Shown piece after piece: positions 38,189 to 48,432 of a DNA stretch of 64,000 nucleotides. The notes below the pieces were generated by a model, which was not told where the DNA came from, did no database searches, and saw only the letters and a program-made list of their open reading frames with translations. The stretch spans positions 1,426,001 to 1,490,000 of the forward strand of contig CANTAL010000021.1 in the NCBI GenBank assembly GCA_947650365.1, read 5' to 3'. The position numbers and the translations under genes are program-made. How positions within the stretch are numbered: the stretch's first letter is position 1; each line of letters starts with the position of its first letter. This DNA comes from Chamaelirium japonicum. Lineage: Eukaryota > Streptophyta > Magnoliopsida > Liliales > Melanthiaceae.

Positions 38189-38399
38189 ACTTTGAATTGG
38201 ATTTGAACGGCAAGTTGGGTTCCGAGTGGAACTTTGAATTGGATTGAATGGCAAGCTGGGTTCCAAGTGGAACTTTGAACTGGATTGAATGGAAAGCTGG
38301 GTTCCAAGTGGAACTTTGAATTGGATTGAATGGAAAGCTGGGTTCCAAGTGGAACTTTGAATTGGATTGAATGGAAAGCTGGGTTCCAAGTGGAACTTT
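38189..38399. repeat. 41-bp tandem repeat, about five units
   Basis: The unit begins GGGTTCCAAGTGGAACTTTG. TTCCAAGTGGAA contains a short inverted repeat (TTCCA/TGGAA). Three frames on the minus strand stay open across it because of the repeat, not because of selection that I can see. Confidence 0.9.
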
Positions 38400-39782
38400 C
38401 TCTCTCAGGCTTGAGGGGTCTGTCTCGAAGTTGTAATGCCGTGGCACTACTGTTCTGAGACTGAGTCACCGATCGGACTTGAGTGTGGTTTGATGTATCT
38501 GTATAGTTTGTCTCTAGGTGTTGCATTCTGGAGTCCGTCATCTTTCATCTATCGTCGAATGCGTAGACGAACATGGGCGACTCCTGGCCAAGGGGCGATC
38601 CTTCGATTGATCGCTACTAATCGGTAACGGTCACGAAGGTCGACTACTGTTGGAAGATCGGACGACGAAGGTCGGCCGATAATCCGTAGCATTGAAAGCC
38701 ATGCCACGGGAGGTCATGTAAGTTAATTGAGTAGGTCTAATCCTTGTCATATGGAAGTTTGGATCGATCGAATGTCGATGCTACGAATCGAGATAACTCG
38801 ATCTCTCGCAAGATCAGCTTGTACTCATAAGTCTTCGAATGCACAAGCATGCACGAATGACGTGCGTACTTAGTTGTCTTCCACTGGTGGACTAACCAGG
38901 GTAGAGAGTGCCTTTAGAAAGCAATTGAATGTTTGCGTGTTTTGAATAGAATTCGAATGTCTTGCTACTGAATAGCGCTGAGGCCATGAGCGAAGACTTC
39001 GATTGAATGCCGAGACTCAGGTCTCGGACTTTGCTGCCTCGTGCCAAGGTTGCAAGCTTGGACTTTCGACCAAATGCCAAGATGTCGGTCTCGGACTTTG
39101 ACTAAATTTGGACTTTGTTCGAATGCTGCGGTTCATGCCTCAGACTTTGCCCTTGAATGGTTGATGAGTCTTCGTCTATAAGTTTTTGAACCTTTAGGCA
39201 CTTTGTAGTGCCAAAATGTGTTGGAAGATTGTTTCTCCTATCTCCTCAAATGACAGGAGTTGGGCCGCAACGTTCTCTCAACTAATTTTGGAGCACGTCT
39301 TTATATGTTGATGCTAGCTATAGAAGATTGTAGATTCACCCCCTCATCGGTGGTGGACTTCCAGAACGTGTCTTCCTCGAGCATGAGAGCGCGTGATGGT
39401 CTCTTATATGAGTGTCGAATGGTAGAAGTCTTCTGTAGTGACTTGGTAAGTTGAGGGATGTTCTGCCTCTGGAGTAACGTTGGCTGAATACTGCAGAACG
39501 CGTTGGGCCTTGATCTTCATGTCGAGAAGTGTTGGGGCTGAGAACTTTAGGCTTTGTTAGGGCGCCAAGTACTTGCTGAGTGCCGAGGCGATGGTCGCCT
39601 CGGACTTTGTCTGCGAGCACCGGAGCTCTCTCCAAGTTCGTTAGGTACCGAGACGGTATCGGTGTCTTTGGGTTTGTAGGGTGCCGAGGCGGCAAAGCCT
39701 GCCTCGGACTGTCTTCGAATGCCAAGGTTGTCTCATTGGGCTTGTTTGAATGACGAAGGTTAGAATTCGGAGTATTTAGCAT
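38400..39782. other. Interior of the non-autonomous element, dispersed TGCCGAGG/CTCGGACTTTG words
   Basis: No protein domain is recognised. From about 39,000 to 39,780 pairs of short words (GAATGCCGAGGC-like and CCTCGGACTTTG-like) recur irregularly. They are related to the 70-bp repeat at 40,525-40,663 and suggest an older, decayed array of the same family. Confidence 0.55.
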
Positions 39783-40447
39783 AGTGCCTTTGTATCGGTC
39801 GACTTAGGCGAAGCGCCGTTTCAGTCATACCTATGTCTCAGGCACGTAGCTTTGTACTGTTGCAGGTTAGTCGGTTGTGTCGCAACGCGAACCGATCTAA
39901 CTGTGGTGAGGCACGGGCGCATGTGTCCTTACGTGACAACGGGAGCGTGTGCAACACCAATGATTCGGAATACTCAGCGTAGTGCCTTTGTATCGGTAGA
40001 CTTAGGCGATGCGCCATTTCAGTCGTACCTACGGGGCACATAGCTTTGTACTGTTGCAGGCTAGTCGGTCGTGTCGCAACACGAACCGATCTAACTGTGG
40101 TGACGCACGGGCGCATGTGTCCTTACGTGATAACTGGAGCGTGTGCAACACCAATGATTCAGAGTAGTCAGCGTAGTGCCTTTGTATCGGTAGACTTAGG
40201 CGAAGCATCGTTTCAGTCGTACCTGTGGGGCACATAGCTTTGTACTGTTGTAGGCTAGTCGGTCGTGTCACAACGCGAACCGATCTAACTGTGGTAAGGC
40301 ACGGGCGCATGTGTCCTTACGTGACAACGGGAGCGTGTGCAACACCAATGATTCGGAGTACTCAGCGTAGTGCCTTTGTATCGGTAGACTTAGGCGAAGC
40401 GCCATTTCAGTCGTACCTGCGGGGCACATAGCTTTGTACTGTTGCAG
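39783..40447. repeat. 194-bp tandem repeat, about 3.4 units
   Basis: Units start at AGTGCCTTTGTATCGGTAGA, at 39,783 (variant), 39,981, 40,175 and 40,369. Spacings are 198, 194 and 194 bp. The frames beginning 39,852, 40,046 and 40,225 encode near-identical 63-68-residue peptides. Frames on the minus strand repeat in the same way. No domain is recognised, so I treat these as by-products. Confidence 0.9.
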
Positions 40448-40524
40448 TTGATCAGCCTCGGAGCATTGATTGGATAGAATTTGAAATAAAGCTTGAAGAG
40501 GCGGCGATCGCTCCGAACTATGTC

Positions 40525-40663
40525 TTCAAGTGCCAAGACTATCTCCTTGGACTTCGCCGAATGCCGAGGCAGAGAGTGTGCCTCGGACTTTGCATTCGAG
40601 TGCCAAGGCTGTCTCCTTGGGCTTCGCCGAATGCCGAGGCAGCGAGTGTGCCTCGGACTTTGC
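40525..40663. repeat. 70-bp tandem repeat, two units
   Basis: The two units start at 40,525 and 40,595 and share GTGCCAAG and GCCTCGGACTTTGC. They belong to the same family as the dispersed words at 39.0-39.8 kb. Confidence 0.8.
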
Positions 40664-40727
40664 GAATATGTAACATATACCTTTGCCTATCACCTCGTTA
40701 TAGTCTTCAAGTGAGCCCTTTCGTTTC

Positions 40728-40840
40728 GAACCTCACCCCCAATGTAGGGATTGGAGGAGAGTCAGACTTGAAAGGCTTAGGATTGAACCTCACCCCCAAT
40801 GTAGGGATTGGAGGAGAGTCAGACTTGAAAGGCTTAGGAT
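40728..40840. repeat. 57-bp tandem repeat, two units
   Basis: Two essentially identical units start at 40,728 and 40,785 (GAACCTCACCCCCAATGTAG). They lie close to the 5' end of the element in its own direction. Confidence 0.9.
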
Positions 40841-41138
40841 ATCGATGGGAGATATCGATGATGGATTGTCTAGAAAGAGTGGGTTGTTGGATTGAAGTTG
40901 AGCCATCGACTCATTGAGTGAGTTTCGGGTCGAAACTGATGTCATTGTAAGTAACTTCCCTCTGGATGATCCTGATAGAGTCTTCGCCATTCAGTGAAAG
41001 CGGAGGAAGCAACCAGATCGCTCGTGTCCATTCGGTTGTCTGCTCAACCGAGGGAGCTGAGAAGTTTGACTTTGAAGATCAGTTATCTGCTCAATCGATC
41101 CGATGTTGTCGTCGAGCGTACTGAGCTTTTCGAACGAA

Positions 41139-41155
41139 TCCCACAGACGGTGCCA
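41139..41155 (-). other. Primer-binding-site-like stretch
   Basis: On the minus strand, TGGCACCGTCTGTGGGA begins three bases inside the right LTR. It starts with TGG, as expected for pairing with a tRNA CCA end. From memory, a close variant (TGGCGCCGTCTGTGGG) is common next to LTRs of plant Ty3/gypsy elements. I did not assign the tRNA. Confidence 0.65.
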
Positions 41156-41158
41156 AAC

Positions 41159-41964
41159 TGTGGGGGAAAAATCTTCGTGTCGATCCGAATACTTCACCTC
41201 ACCAGTCAATTGAAGTTGAAGTTGAAGATCGTTGGTCGACCTGTTGATTGGAAGATAGGTTTGAAGGTTGACGTCTCGATGGCTTAGAGTTAGTGCTTTA
41301 AGCATACAAGCAGAGAGAAGGTTGACACAAGTGTGATCTCAGAGTTCAGCCGAACCCTACGTCTCCGTGCTATAGGGAGAAACCCGAATTCACTAACACT
41401 TCGTTCGAAGTGACCTCGACAGGCTGAGTGTCACTGAAGTCTCTCCGATCTCTTCAGAGACAAGAAGAAGATCGAGGAGAGGTGGAGGATATGAGAAGAT
41501 AGAAATTCCAGAGCTCTGGTTTCTGGATTTTGACCTGGATCTGAGATTGGATCCCTTCTCCTTCTGAAGGCTCTGATATTTATAGAATTCTTAAGGAGTG
41601 AGTCCGAGGGTAAATGGCGGTTTCTGCTGTCATATCTGGGAGATTCCTCAGACTGGGATGGTGGGTCCTATGAAAGTCTTCATGGGCCCACCAGGCAGGG
41701 CTGGTGGGTCCCGCTGTGGTCTTCGGGGGCCCACCAGGCAGGGCCGGTGGGTCCCGCTGTGGTCTTCGGGGGCCCACCAGGCAGGGCCGGTGGGTCCCGT
41801 TGTGGTATTCGGGGGCCCACCAGGCAGGGCCGGTGGGGTCCGTTGTGGTATTCGGGGGCCCACCAGGCAGGGCCGGTGGGTCCCGCTGTGGTCTTCGGGG
41901 GCCCACCAGGCAGGGCCGGTGGGTCCCGCTGTTTGCAGACTTCTTGCCAAAATTTGCACCCACA
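41159..41964 (-). repeat. 5' LTR of the non-autonomous element
   Basis: 806 bp, TGTGGGGG to CACCCACA on plus. It carries six units of the 43-bp repeat at 41,684-41,936, and a minus-strand TATAAATA at 41,577-41,584. It matches the other LTR closely, with scattered single differences and a one-unit repeat difference. Confidence 0.9.
41684..41936. repeat. 43-bp tandem repeat in U3, six units
   Basis: The same unit as at 35,625-35,920, with one copy fewer. The 43-bp length difference between the LTRs is fully explained by this array. Confidence 0.9.
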
Positions 41965-41969
41965 ATATT
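41965..41969. repeat. Target-site duplication (right), ATATT
   Basis: Matches 35,095-35,099. The array continues from here as in copy A from about 6,145. Confidence 0.9.
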
Positions 41970-44900
41970 TATATAACCCCTTTAGGGTGGGGCATATTTG
42001 ATGGCTCCTTTTTTCTTCTATATCACAATACGTTATCAGCATGAACATATATAGCCCAGTCGACTAATCACACGAAAACGGAGAGAGAAACGAAGACAGA
42101 AGAGAGAGAATAAGAAATAAGAGAATGAAGAGATAAAAAAAGATAGAAGAGAGAAGAAGTCTTGCTCCAGTTCATTAACTATGGGTTTATGTGTGAAGTA
42201 AGAAGTAATCTAAATTTCAAAACTCCACTTCTCAATAATATAATTTACACTCACTATTTTCTTCTCTTTTTTTCCATGGATTAGGGATTCCCATAGATTG
42301 TTTAGGCCCTAAGTATGCTTACCTAATAAATAATAAATAATTTATGACCCCTTTAGGATAGGGCACGTTTGACGACTCTCTCTTTCTCTTATCTCATAAT
42401 ACATTATCAGCACGAATATTTCGAGCCCAGCTAACCAGTCGTAGAAAACGAAGAGAGAAATAAAGACAGAAGTGAAGGTTTGGAATTTAGATTCCTTCTT
42501 ACTTCACACCTATACCCATAGCCAATGGATTAGAGTAGGATTTCTTCTCTCTTCTCTCTTTATTTATCTCTCCATTCTCTTCTCTCTTCTTTTCTTTCTT
42601 CTATGGAGTTTTTGAATTTAGATTCCTTCTTATTTCACACCAATACCCGTGGCCAATGAACTTGAGCATGACTTCTTCTTTCTTCTCTCTTCTTTTATCT
42701 CTTTATCCTCTTCTCTCTTCTCTCTCTTATGTCTTTGTTTCTCTCTCCGTTTTCTTGTGATTGGTCGACTGGGCACGACATGTTCGTGTTGATAACATGT
42801 TATAAGATTGGAGAAAGAAAGAGCCGTCATACGTGCCATACCCTAATGGGCGTATAAATATTGAGAAGTGGAGTTTTGGAATTTAGAGTCCTTTTTACTT
42901 CACACCTATACCCATGGAGAATGGACTGGAGCAGGACATCTTATCTCTTCTCTCTTTGTTTATCTCTCCGTTCTTTTCTTTCTCTTATGTCTTTATTTCT
43001 CTCTCTATTTTCTTCTGACTAGTCGGTTGGGCTCGATATGTTCGTGCTGATAACGTGTTGTAAGAAGAGAGAAGAGAACCTAAAAAAAATAATATAAATC
43101 TCTATAGTTTTAATAATTAAATAGAAGTCTATCCTTATCTTCTCTCTTTTTTATGGAGTTTTGAAATTTAGATTCCTTATTACTTCACACTTATACCCGT
43201 GGCCAATGGACTGTTCTCATCTCTTTTCTTCTCTCTCTTCTGTCTTTGTTTCTCTCTTAATTAAATAATTATATTATTTAATTAAACTATTTAGGTAGAA
43301 GAGAGAAAAGAACGGAGAGATAAACGAAGAAAGAAGGGGAAAAGGAGTCCTGCTCCAGTCCATTGGCCACGGGTATAGGTGTAAAGTAAGAAGGAATCTA
43401 AATTCCAAAACTTCATAGACGAGAGACAAGAAGAGAGAAGAGAATAGAGAAGAGAGAGAAGAATAAAGAAGAGAACGTAGAGATAAATGAAAAGAGAAGA
43501 TAGAAGAAGTCTTGCTGTTTATCTCTTCTTTCTCTTCTCTCTTCATCTCTCCCTTCTGTCTTTGTTTCTCTCTCAATTAAATAATTATATTATTTAATTA
43601 AATTATTTAGGTAGAAGAGAAAAAAGAACGGAGAGATAAACGAAAAGAGAAGGGGATAATAAGTCCTGCTCTAGTCTATTGGCCACGGGTATAAATATGA
43701 AGTAAGAAGGAATCTAAATTCCAAAACTCCAAAAAAGAAAGAGAAGAGAAAGGAAAAGAAGAGAGAAGAGAACTAAAAGATAAATGAAGAGAGGAGAGAA
43801 AAAGTCCGGCTCCAGTCCATTGGCTATAAGTTTAGGTGTGATGTAATAAGAAATCTAAATTCCAAAACTCCACAGAAGAGAGAAAAGATGAGGATAGACT
43901 TCTATTTAATTATTAAAACTCGAGAGATTTAAATATTTTATTTAGGTTCTCTTCTCTCTTCTCACAATATGTTATCAGCATGAACATGTCGAGCCCAACC
44001 GACCAGTCACAAGAAAACAACGAAAGTAATAAAGATAGAAGAGATGGAAAAAGAGAGAAGAGAACGGAAAAATAAATAAAGAGAGAAGAAGTCTTGCTCC
44101 AGTTCATTGGCCATAGGTATATGTGTGAAGTAAGAAGGAATCTAAATTCCAAAACTCTACTTCTTAATATTTATATGAGCCCTTTAGGGAGGGGCACGTG
44201 TAACGGCTCTCTCTTTCTCCCATCTCACAACACGTTATAAGCATGAACATATCGAGCCCAGCCGACCAGTTACATGAAAATGGAGAGAGAAACAAAGACA
44301 GAAGAGAAAGAAGAAGATAGAAGAAAATGGAGAGATAAATGAAGAGAAAAGAGAAAAGTAGTCCTACTCCACTCCATTGGCCACGGGTTTAGGTGTGAAG
44401 TAAGAAGGAATCTAAATTCCAAAACTCTACTTCTGTCTTCGTTTCTCTCTCTATTTTCTTACGACTGGTCGGCTGGGCTCGACATGTTTGTGCTGATAAC
44501 GTGTTGTGTGATGGGAGAGAGGAAGAGCCGTCAAACATACCCCACCCTAAAGGGATCATATATTATTTATTATTTATAGGATAAGCATAATTAGGGCCTA
44601 AGCAATCTATGGGAAACCCTAATCCATGAGAGAAGAGAGAAGAGAATGGGGAGAATTAATTATATTATTGAGAAGTAGAGTTTGGGAATTTAGATTCCTT
44701 CATACTTCACACCTATACCTGTGGCCAATAGACTAGAGCAAGACTTCTTCTCTCTTCTCCTTTCATTTATCTATCTATTCTCTTTTCTCTTTTTCTCTCT
44801 TTTATCTTCGTTTCTCTCTTCGTTTTCTTGTAACTGATCAACTGAGCTTGACATGTTCGTATTGATAATGTGTTATAAGATAGGAGAATGAAAGAGCCGT

Positions 44901-46523
44901 CAGATATGGCCCACCCTGAACGGGTCGTATAAATATTGAGAAGTTGAGTTTTGGAATTTAGATTCCTTCTTACTTCACTCCTATACCCGTGGCTAAAGGA
45001 CTTGAATAGGACTTCTTCTCTCTTCTCTCTTCGTTTAGCTCTTCGTTCTCTTCTCTCTTCTTCTCTCTCTTTTATCTTTGTTTCTCTCTTCGTTTTATTT
45101 TCTATCTTTTTCTCTTTTTTCTATCTTCGTTTCTCTCTCTATTTTCTTGTGACTGGTAGGCTGGGCTCGATATGTTTGCAATGATAATGTGTTGTGAGAA
45201 GTGGATTTTTGGAATTTATATTCCTTTTTACTTCATATATATACCCGTGGCTAATGGACTTGAGCAGGACTTCTTCTCTTTTCATGCTGATAATGTTACT
45301 ATAATTTTTTTAATTAAATTAATCATTTAATTAAAATAAAGAGAGTTTTGGAATTTACTATGATAATCATATTAACATTGAGATGATACTATTAAGTAGT
45401 AAAGTTTTAGAATTTAGATTCCTTCTTACTTCGTACCTATACCCATGACGAATGGACTGGAGCAGGACTTATTCTCTCTTCTCTCTTTGTTTATCTCTTC
45501 GTTCTTTTCTCTTTTCTTCTCTCTTTTTTGTCTTTGTTTCTCTCTCCATTTTCTTGTGACTGGTTGACTGGGCTCGATATATTCGTGCTGATAACATATT
45601 GTGAGATGAGAGAAAGAGAATGTCGTCAAATATGCCCTACCCTAAAGGGGTCTTATATTATTTATAGGGTAAGCTTACCTAGGGCCTAAGCAATCTATGA
45701 GAAACCCAAATCCATAGGAGAAGAGGGAAGAGAACTGAGAGAGAAGAGAGAGAAGAGAGAGAAGAGTCCTGCTCCAGTCCATTGGCCATGGGTATAGATG
45801 TGAAGTAAGAAGGAATCTAAATTTTAAAACTCAACTTCACAATATTTATACGACCCCATTAGGGTGGGGAGCATTTAACGCCTCTCTCTTTCTCCCATCT
45901 CACAACACGTTATCAGTACAAACATATCAAGCCCAACCAACAAGTCACAAGAAAACGGAGAGAGAAACAAAACATAAGTGGAGTTTTAGAATTTAGATTC
46001 CTTCTTACTTCACACCTATACCCGTGGCCAATGGACTGAAGCAGGACTTCTTCAATCTTCTGTCTTCATTTATCTCTCCATTCTCTTCTCCCTTCTTTTC
46101 TCTTTTCTATGGAGTTTTGGAATTTAGATTCCTTCTTACTTCACACCGATACCCGTGGCCAATAGACTCGAGTAGGACTTCTTCTATCTTCTATCTTTGT
46201 TTATCTCTTCGTTCTCCTATCAATTCTGTCTTCATTTATAATATTAAATATAATTCTGTTCTATTTAATTATTTAAATATCATAAATAATTAGTTAATAT
46301 ATATTGAGATATTTAATTTGGTTTTTAAATTATTTAAGTCCTGCTCCTATCCAGATTTATTAATTTAAATAACTATTTAATATATTTAAACATTGAGATG
46401 ATACTATTTTTAAATTGTTTTAGGTTTCTAATAGATTGTTTAGGCCTTAAGTAAGTTTATCCTATAAATAATATATGACCCCTTTAGGGTGGGGTACGTC
46501 TGACGGCTCTCTCTTTCTTCCAT
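41970..46523. repeat. LTR-derived repeat array, block 12 (copy B)
   Basis: Plus motifs lie near 42,030, 42,410, 43,970, 44,230 and 45,910. Minus motifs lie near 42,775, 43,040, 44,480, 44,850, 45,170 and 45,575. The order matches 6,145-10,750 of copy A. Promoter modules lie near 42,280-42,340 (plus) and 44,575-44,625 and 45,660-45,715 (minus). An A/T-rich piece lies at about 46,230-46,400. The block ends at the Ty1/copia insertion, a few bases before a primer-site-like motif. Confidence 0.85.
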
Positions 46524-46528
46524 CTTTT
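46524..46528. repeat. Target-site duplication (left), CTTTT
   Basis: CTTTT lies directly before the TGTTG start of the Ty1/copia LTR and again after its end at 56,246-56,250. The empty site in copy A reads ATCTTTAAACACG near 10,748. Confidence 0.85.
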
Positions 46529-48418
46529 TGTTGTAGCTTATGTGTCCTTAGCGTGGATTTTCTGTATTAACATTAATAAAGATGACTTTGGTTATTGCTT
46601 TAATTAGAATACTACTAGTTCACCATGCTTGGGAGACCCAGTGGACCAGTTCTGTGTAGACCTAGAACTAGTTCACAGCTTAGGTGATGTCGGTCGCTTC
46701 ACCGAGAACAAGCTATTGGCAGGTAGAGGATGTGGTGAAGTCTCCATCACGGGAACGTGGGATTCCCATTCACCTGACCAAGCACGATGATCATGTTGAA
46801 CAGGAACCAAGGCGGTGCACAGTTCAGTGTTTCAGACACTGGTGCATAAACCGTCTTACTACTATAGATAATCTGTCCTTAACCCTGAGGGACCATGTAC
46901 ACTGGGCCAACCAGTTGTGTGGTGCTTTGGTGTGCCAACGTGTGTGGACCTTCCATAGTCCAACACCACGGTACATTGGGTTACCCGGCTGGCGCTTGAG
47001 TGACATGTAATCCCTACAAGTTATCCGACGTCCAGTGTTGGATGGGTACGTTTTGATGAGTCAATCTGTCCACACAGTTAACCCAGGCCTGGTGGTTGTC
47101 AGTATGACTGAAAACGTTCCGGATGCTAGGCATAGCACCGGAAGGTGTGTGGTGTTATAGATGACAAGTCATCAAACCCTAGTCAGATGATCGATCGGGA
47201 TCTGACGGTGCTCCCCACCGCCCGAGTCGTATCATGGCACCAGTAATAGGAGGGACTAAGGATTATCGGAGTATAGTAGAGAACAGGGTTACAAGGGAGT
47301 AACATAAGTTTAGGATAACTAGAGTTTAACTCGCGTCGCACTCTGGGTGGCTACGCGGGTTAATCGGATTAGGGCTGATTAACGGAACTTTCGGTGTGTC
47401 ACCGGAACAATTAATCAGGGATCCGGTTGCAGCTAGAGATCCCGAACCCTGAAGGTTCCACCCTGTCGTTGCGTATAGGAATTATTCCCTGACCTAGTTG
47501 GATATGTTGGATGCGAAGTAGCGCGGTGGAGCGCAAGCCCGAAGCCTAAGAACCTAATTCACGTGTGTTACGGGCCGTAGGGGTGTTTTGGTAAATACTG
47601 AAATATGGCTCAAAACACATTGAATATGAATCTTAAAATGAGCGGAAAAATTCCAGAAGCTCATAGGCGCTGACGGAACTCGATTCCGAGTAGCGCACCT
47701 CACTCAGTCTCTCTTTCAGTTTTCCGCTTTTCGTGAAGGGCGTTTTCGTCCGAGCTTCACGATAGACACCCGGAATCTCTAAAAACCGCCCCCCCTTATC
47801 CCTATCCACCTAAGGTCCGGCCCTAGCCTCCTTGGAGCAATAGGAGACCGGCTCTATAAAGGAAATAGGGAGGGGAGGGGCCGGCCCAAATGGTTCTACT
47901 CCCTCCCCTCCAAAAATCTGACCCTTAGTCCTCCTTCTTTGTGGTTTCGGCCAAGGAAAAGAGAGGAAGAAGAAGGGAGAAGGAATAGGAAGGAAGAAAA
48001 AGGAAGAAAGGAGAAAGAGGAGGAGAAAATCACACGGCTCGCCATCGTCTTTGCAACGGATTCTTCTGTCGGCTCGAAATCCTTGCACTCTGAGACGGGA
48101 TTTCGAGGATTCTTCAATTCGCAAAGGACAAGGTGCTATCCGACAGTTTCCCTTGCAATCAAAGTGCGGTTCTTTATCATTCTGTTTTCTCCGGATCACA
48201 GATCCAAAAGGTATGATGAATCTAAACACCTAAGTAGATGCATTCATGTCTTCCGTAGATCGTAGTATGCCTCTAGGGTGTCCGCACATATGCTAAGATC
48301 GTAGATTTACATGTAGATTGTTTTCTGTCACGAATTGCAATGAAACATACACCGTATGATCTTCGGATCTTTCTTTTTGCTTCCGCTGTAACTCTGATAC
48401 ACGGATCCAATTCCAATA
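46529..48418 (+). repeat. 5' LTR of the Ty1/copia element
   Basis: 1,890 bp, beginning TGTTGTAG and ending CCAATA, so the ends are TG...TA rather than TG...CA. TATAAA lies at 47,855-47,860, followed by a purine-rich leader (47,955-48,030). Relative to the 3' LTR it has lost about 67 bp near 46,615, where AGTTCA replaces a 73-bp segment. Frames inside the LTR recur in the 3' LTR and look like chance. Confidence 0.9.
47855..47860 (+). promoter_or_regulatory. TATA box of the 5' LTR
   Basis: TATAAA within CTCTATAAAGG, upstream of a purine-rich probable leader. The same box lies at 55,682-55,687 in the 3' LTR. Confidence 0.6.
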
Positions 48419-48420
48419 AT

Positions 48421-48432
48421 TGGTATCAGAGC
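48421..48432 (+). other. Primer-binding site (initiator Met tRNA)
   Basis: TGGTATCAGAGC lies two bases inside the 5' LTR. This is the standard plant Ty1/copia primer site, complementary to the 3' end of initiator methionine tRNA. Confidence 0.95.

Larger units (their letters stand above)
35100..41964 (-). mobile_element. Non-autonomous LTR retrotransposon (LARD-like)
   Basis: This 6,865-bp element has two similar direct LTRs (849 and 806 bp), TG...CA ends and a 5-bp ATATT duplication. Minus orientation is shown by a primer-site-like stretch inside the right LTR, a purine tract inside the left LTR, and TATA boxes that read on the minus strand. The 5.2-kb interior holds no gag, protease, integrase, reverse transcriptase or RNase H motif on either strand. 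Instead it contains at least six tandem-repeat families. It must have been mobilised by proteins of another element. The primer-site type suggests Ty3/gypsy, but without coding sequence this is an inference. LTR differences, roughly 15-20 substitutions by eye plus one repeat unit, point to a fairly recent insertion. Confidence 0.85.

Noticed and set aside
47810-48265. Frames in the copia LTRs (also 55,637-56,092) as a possible extra gene
   Set aside because: They lie across the TATA box and purine-rich leader, have no domain, and recur only because the LTR is duplicated.
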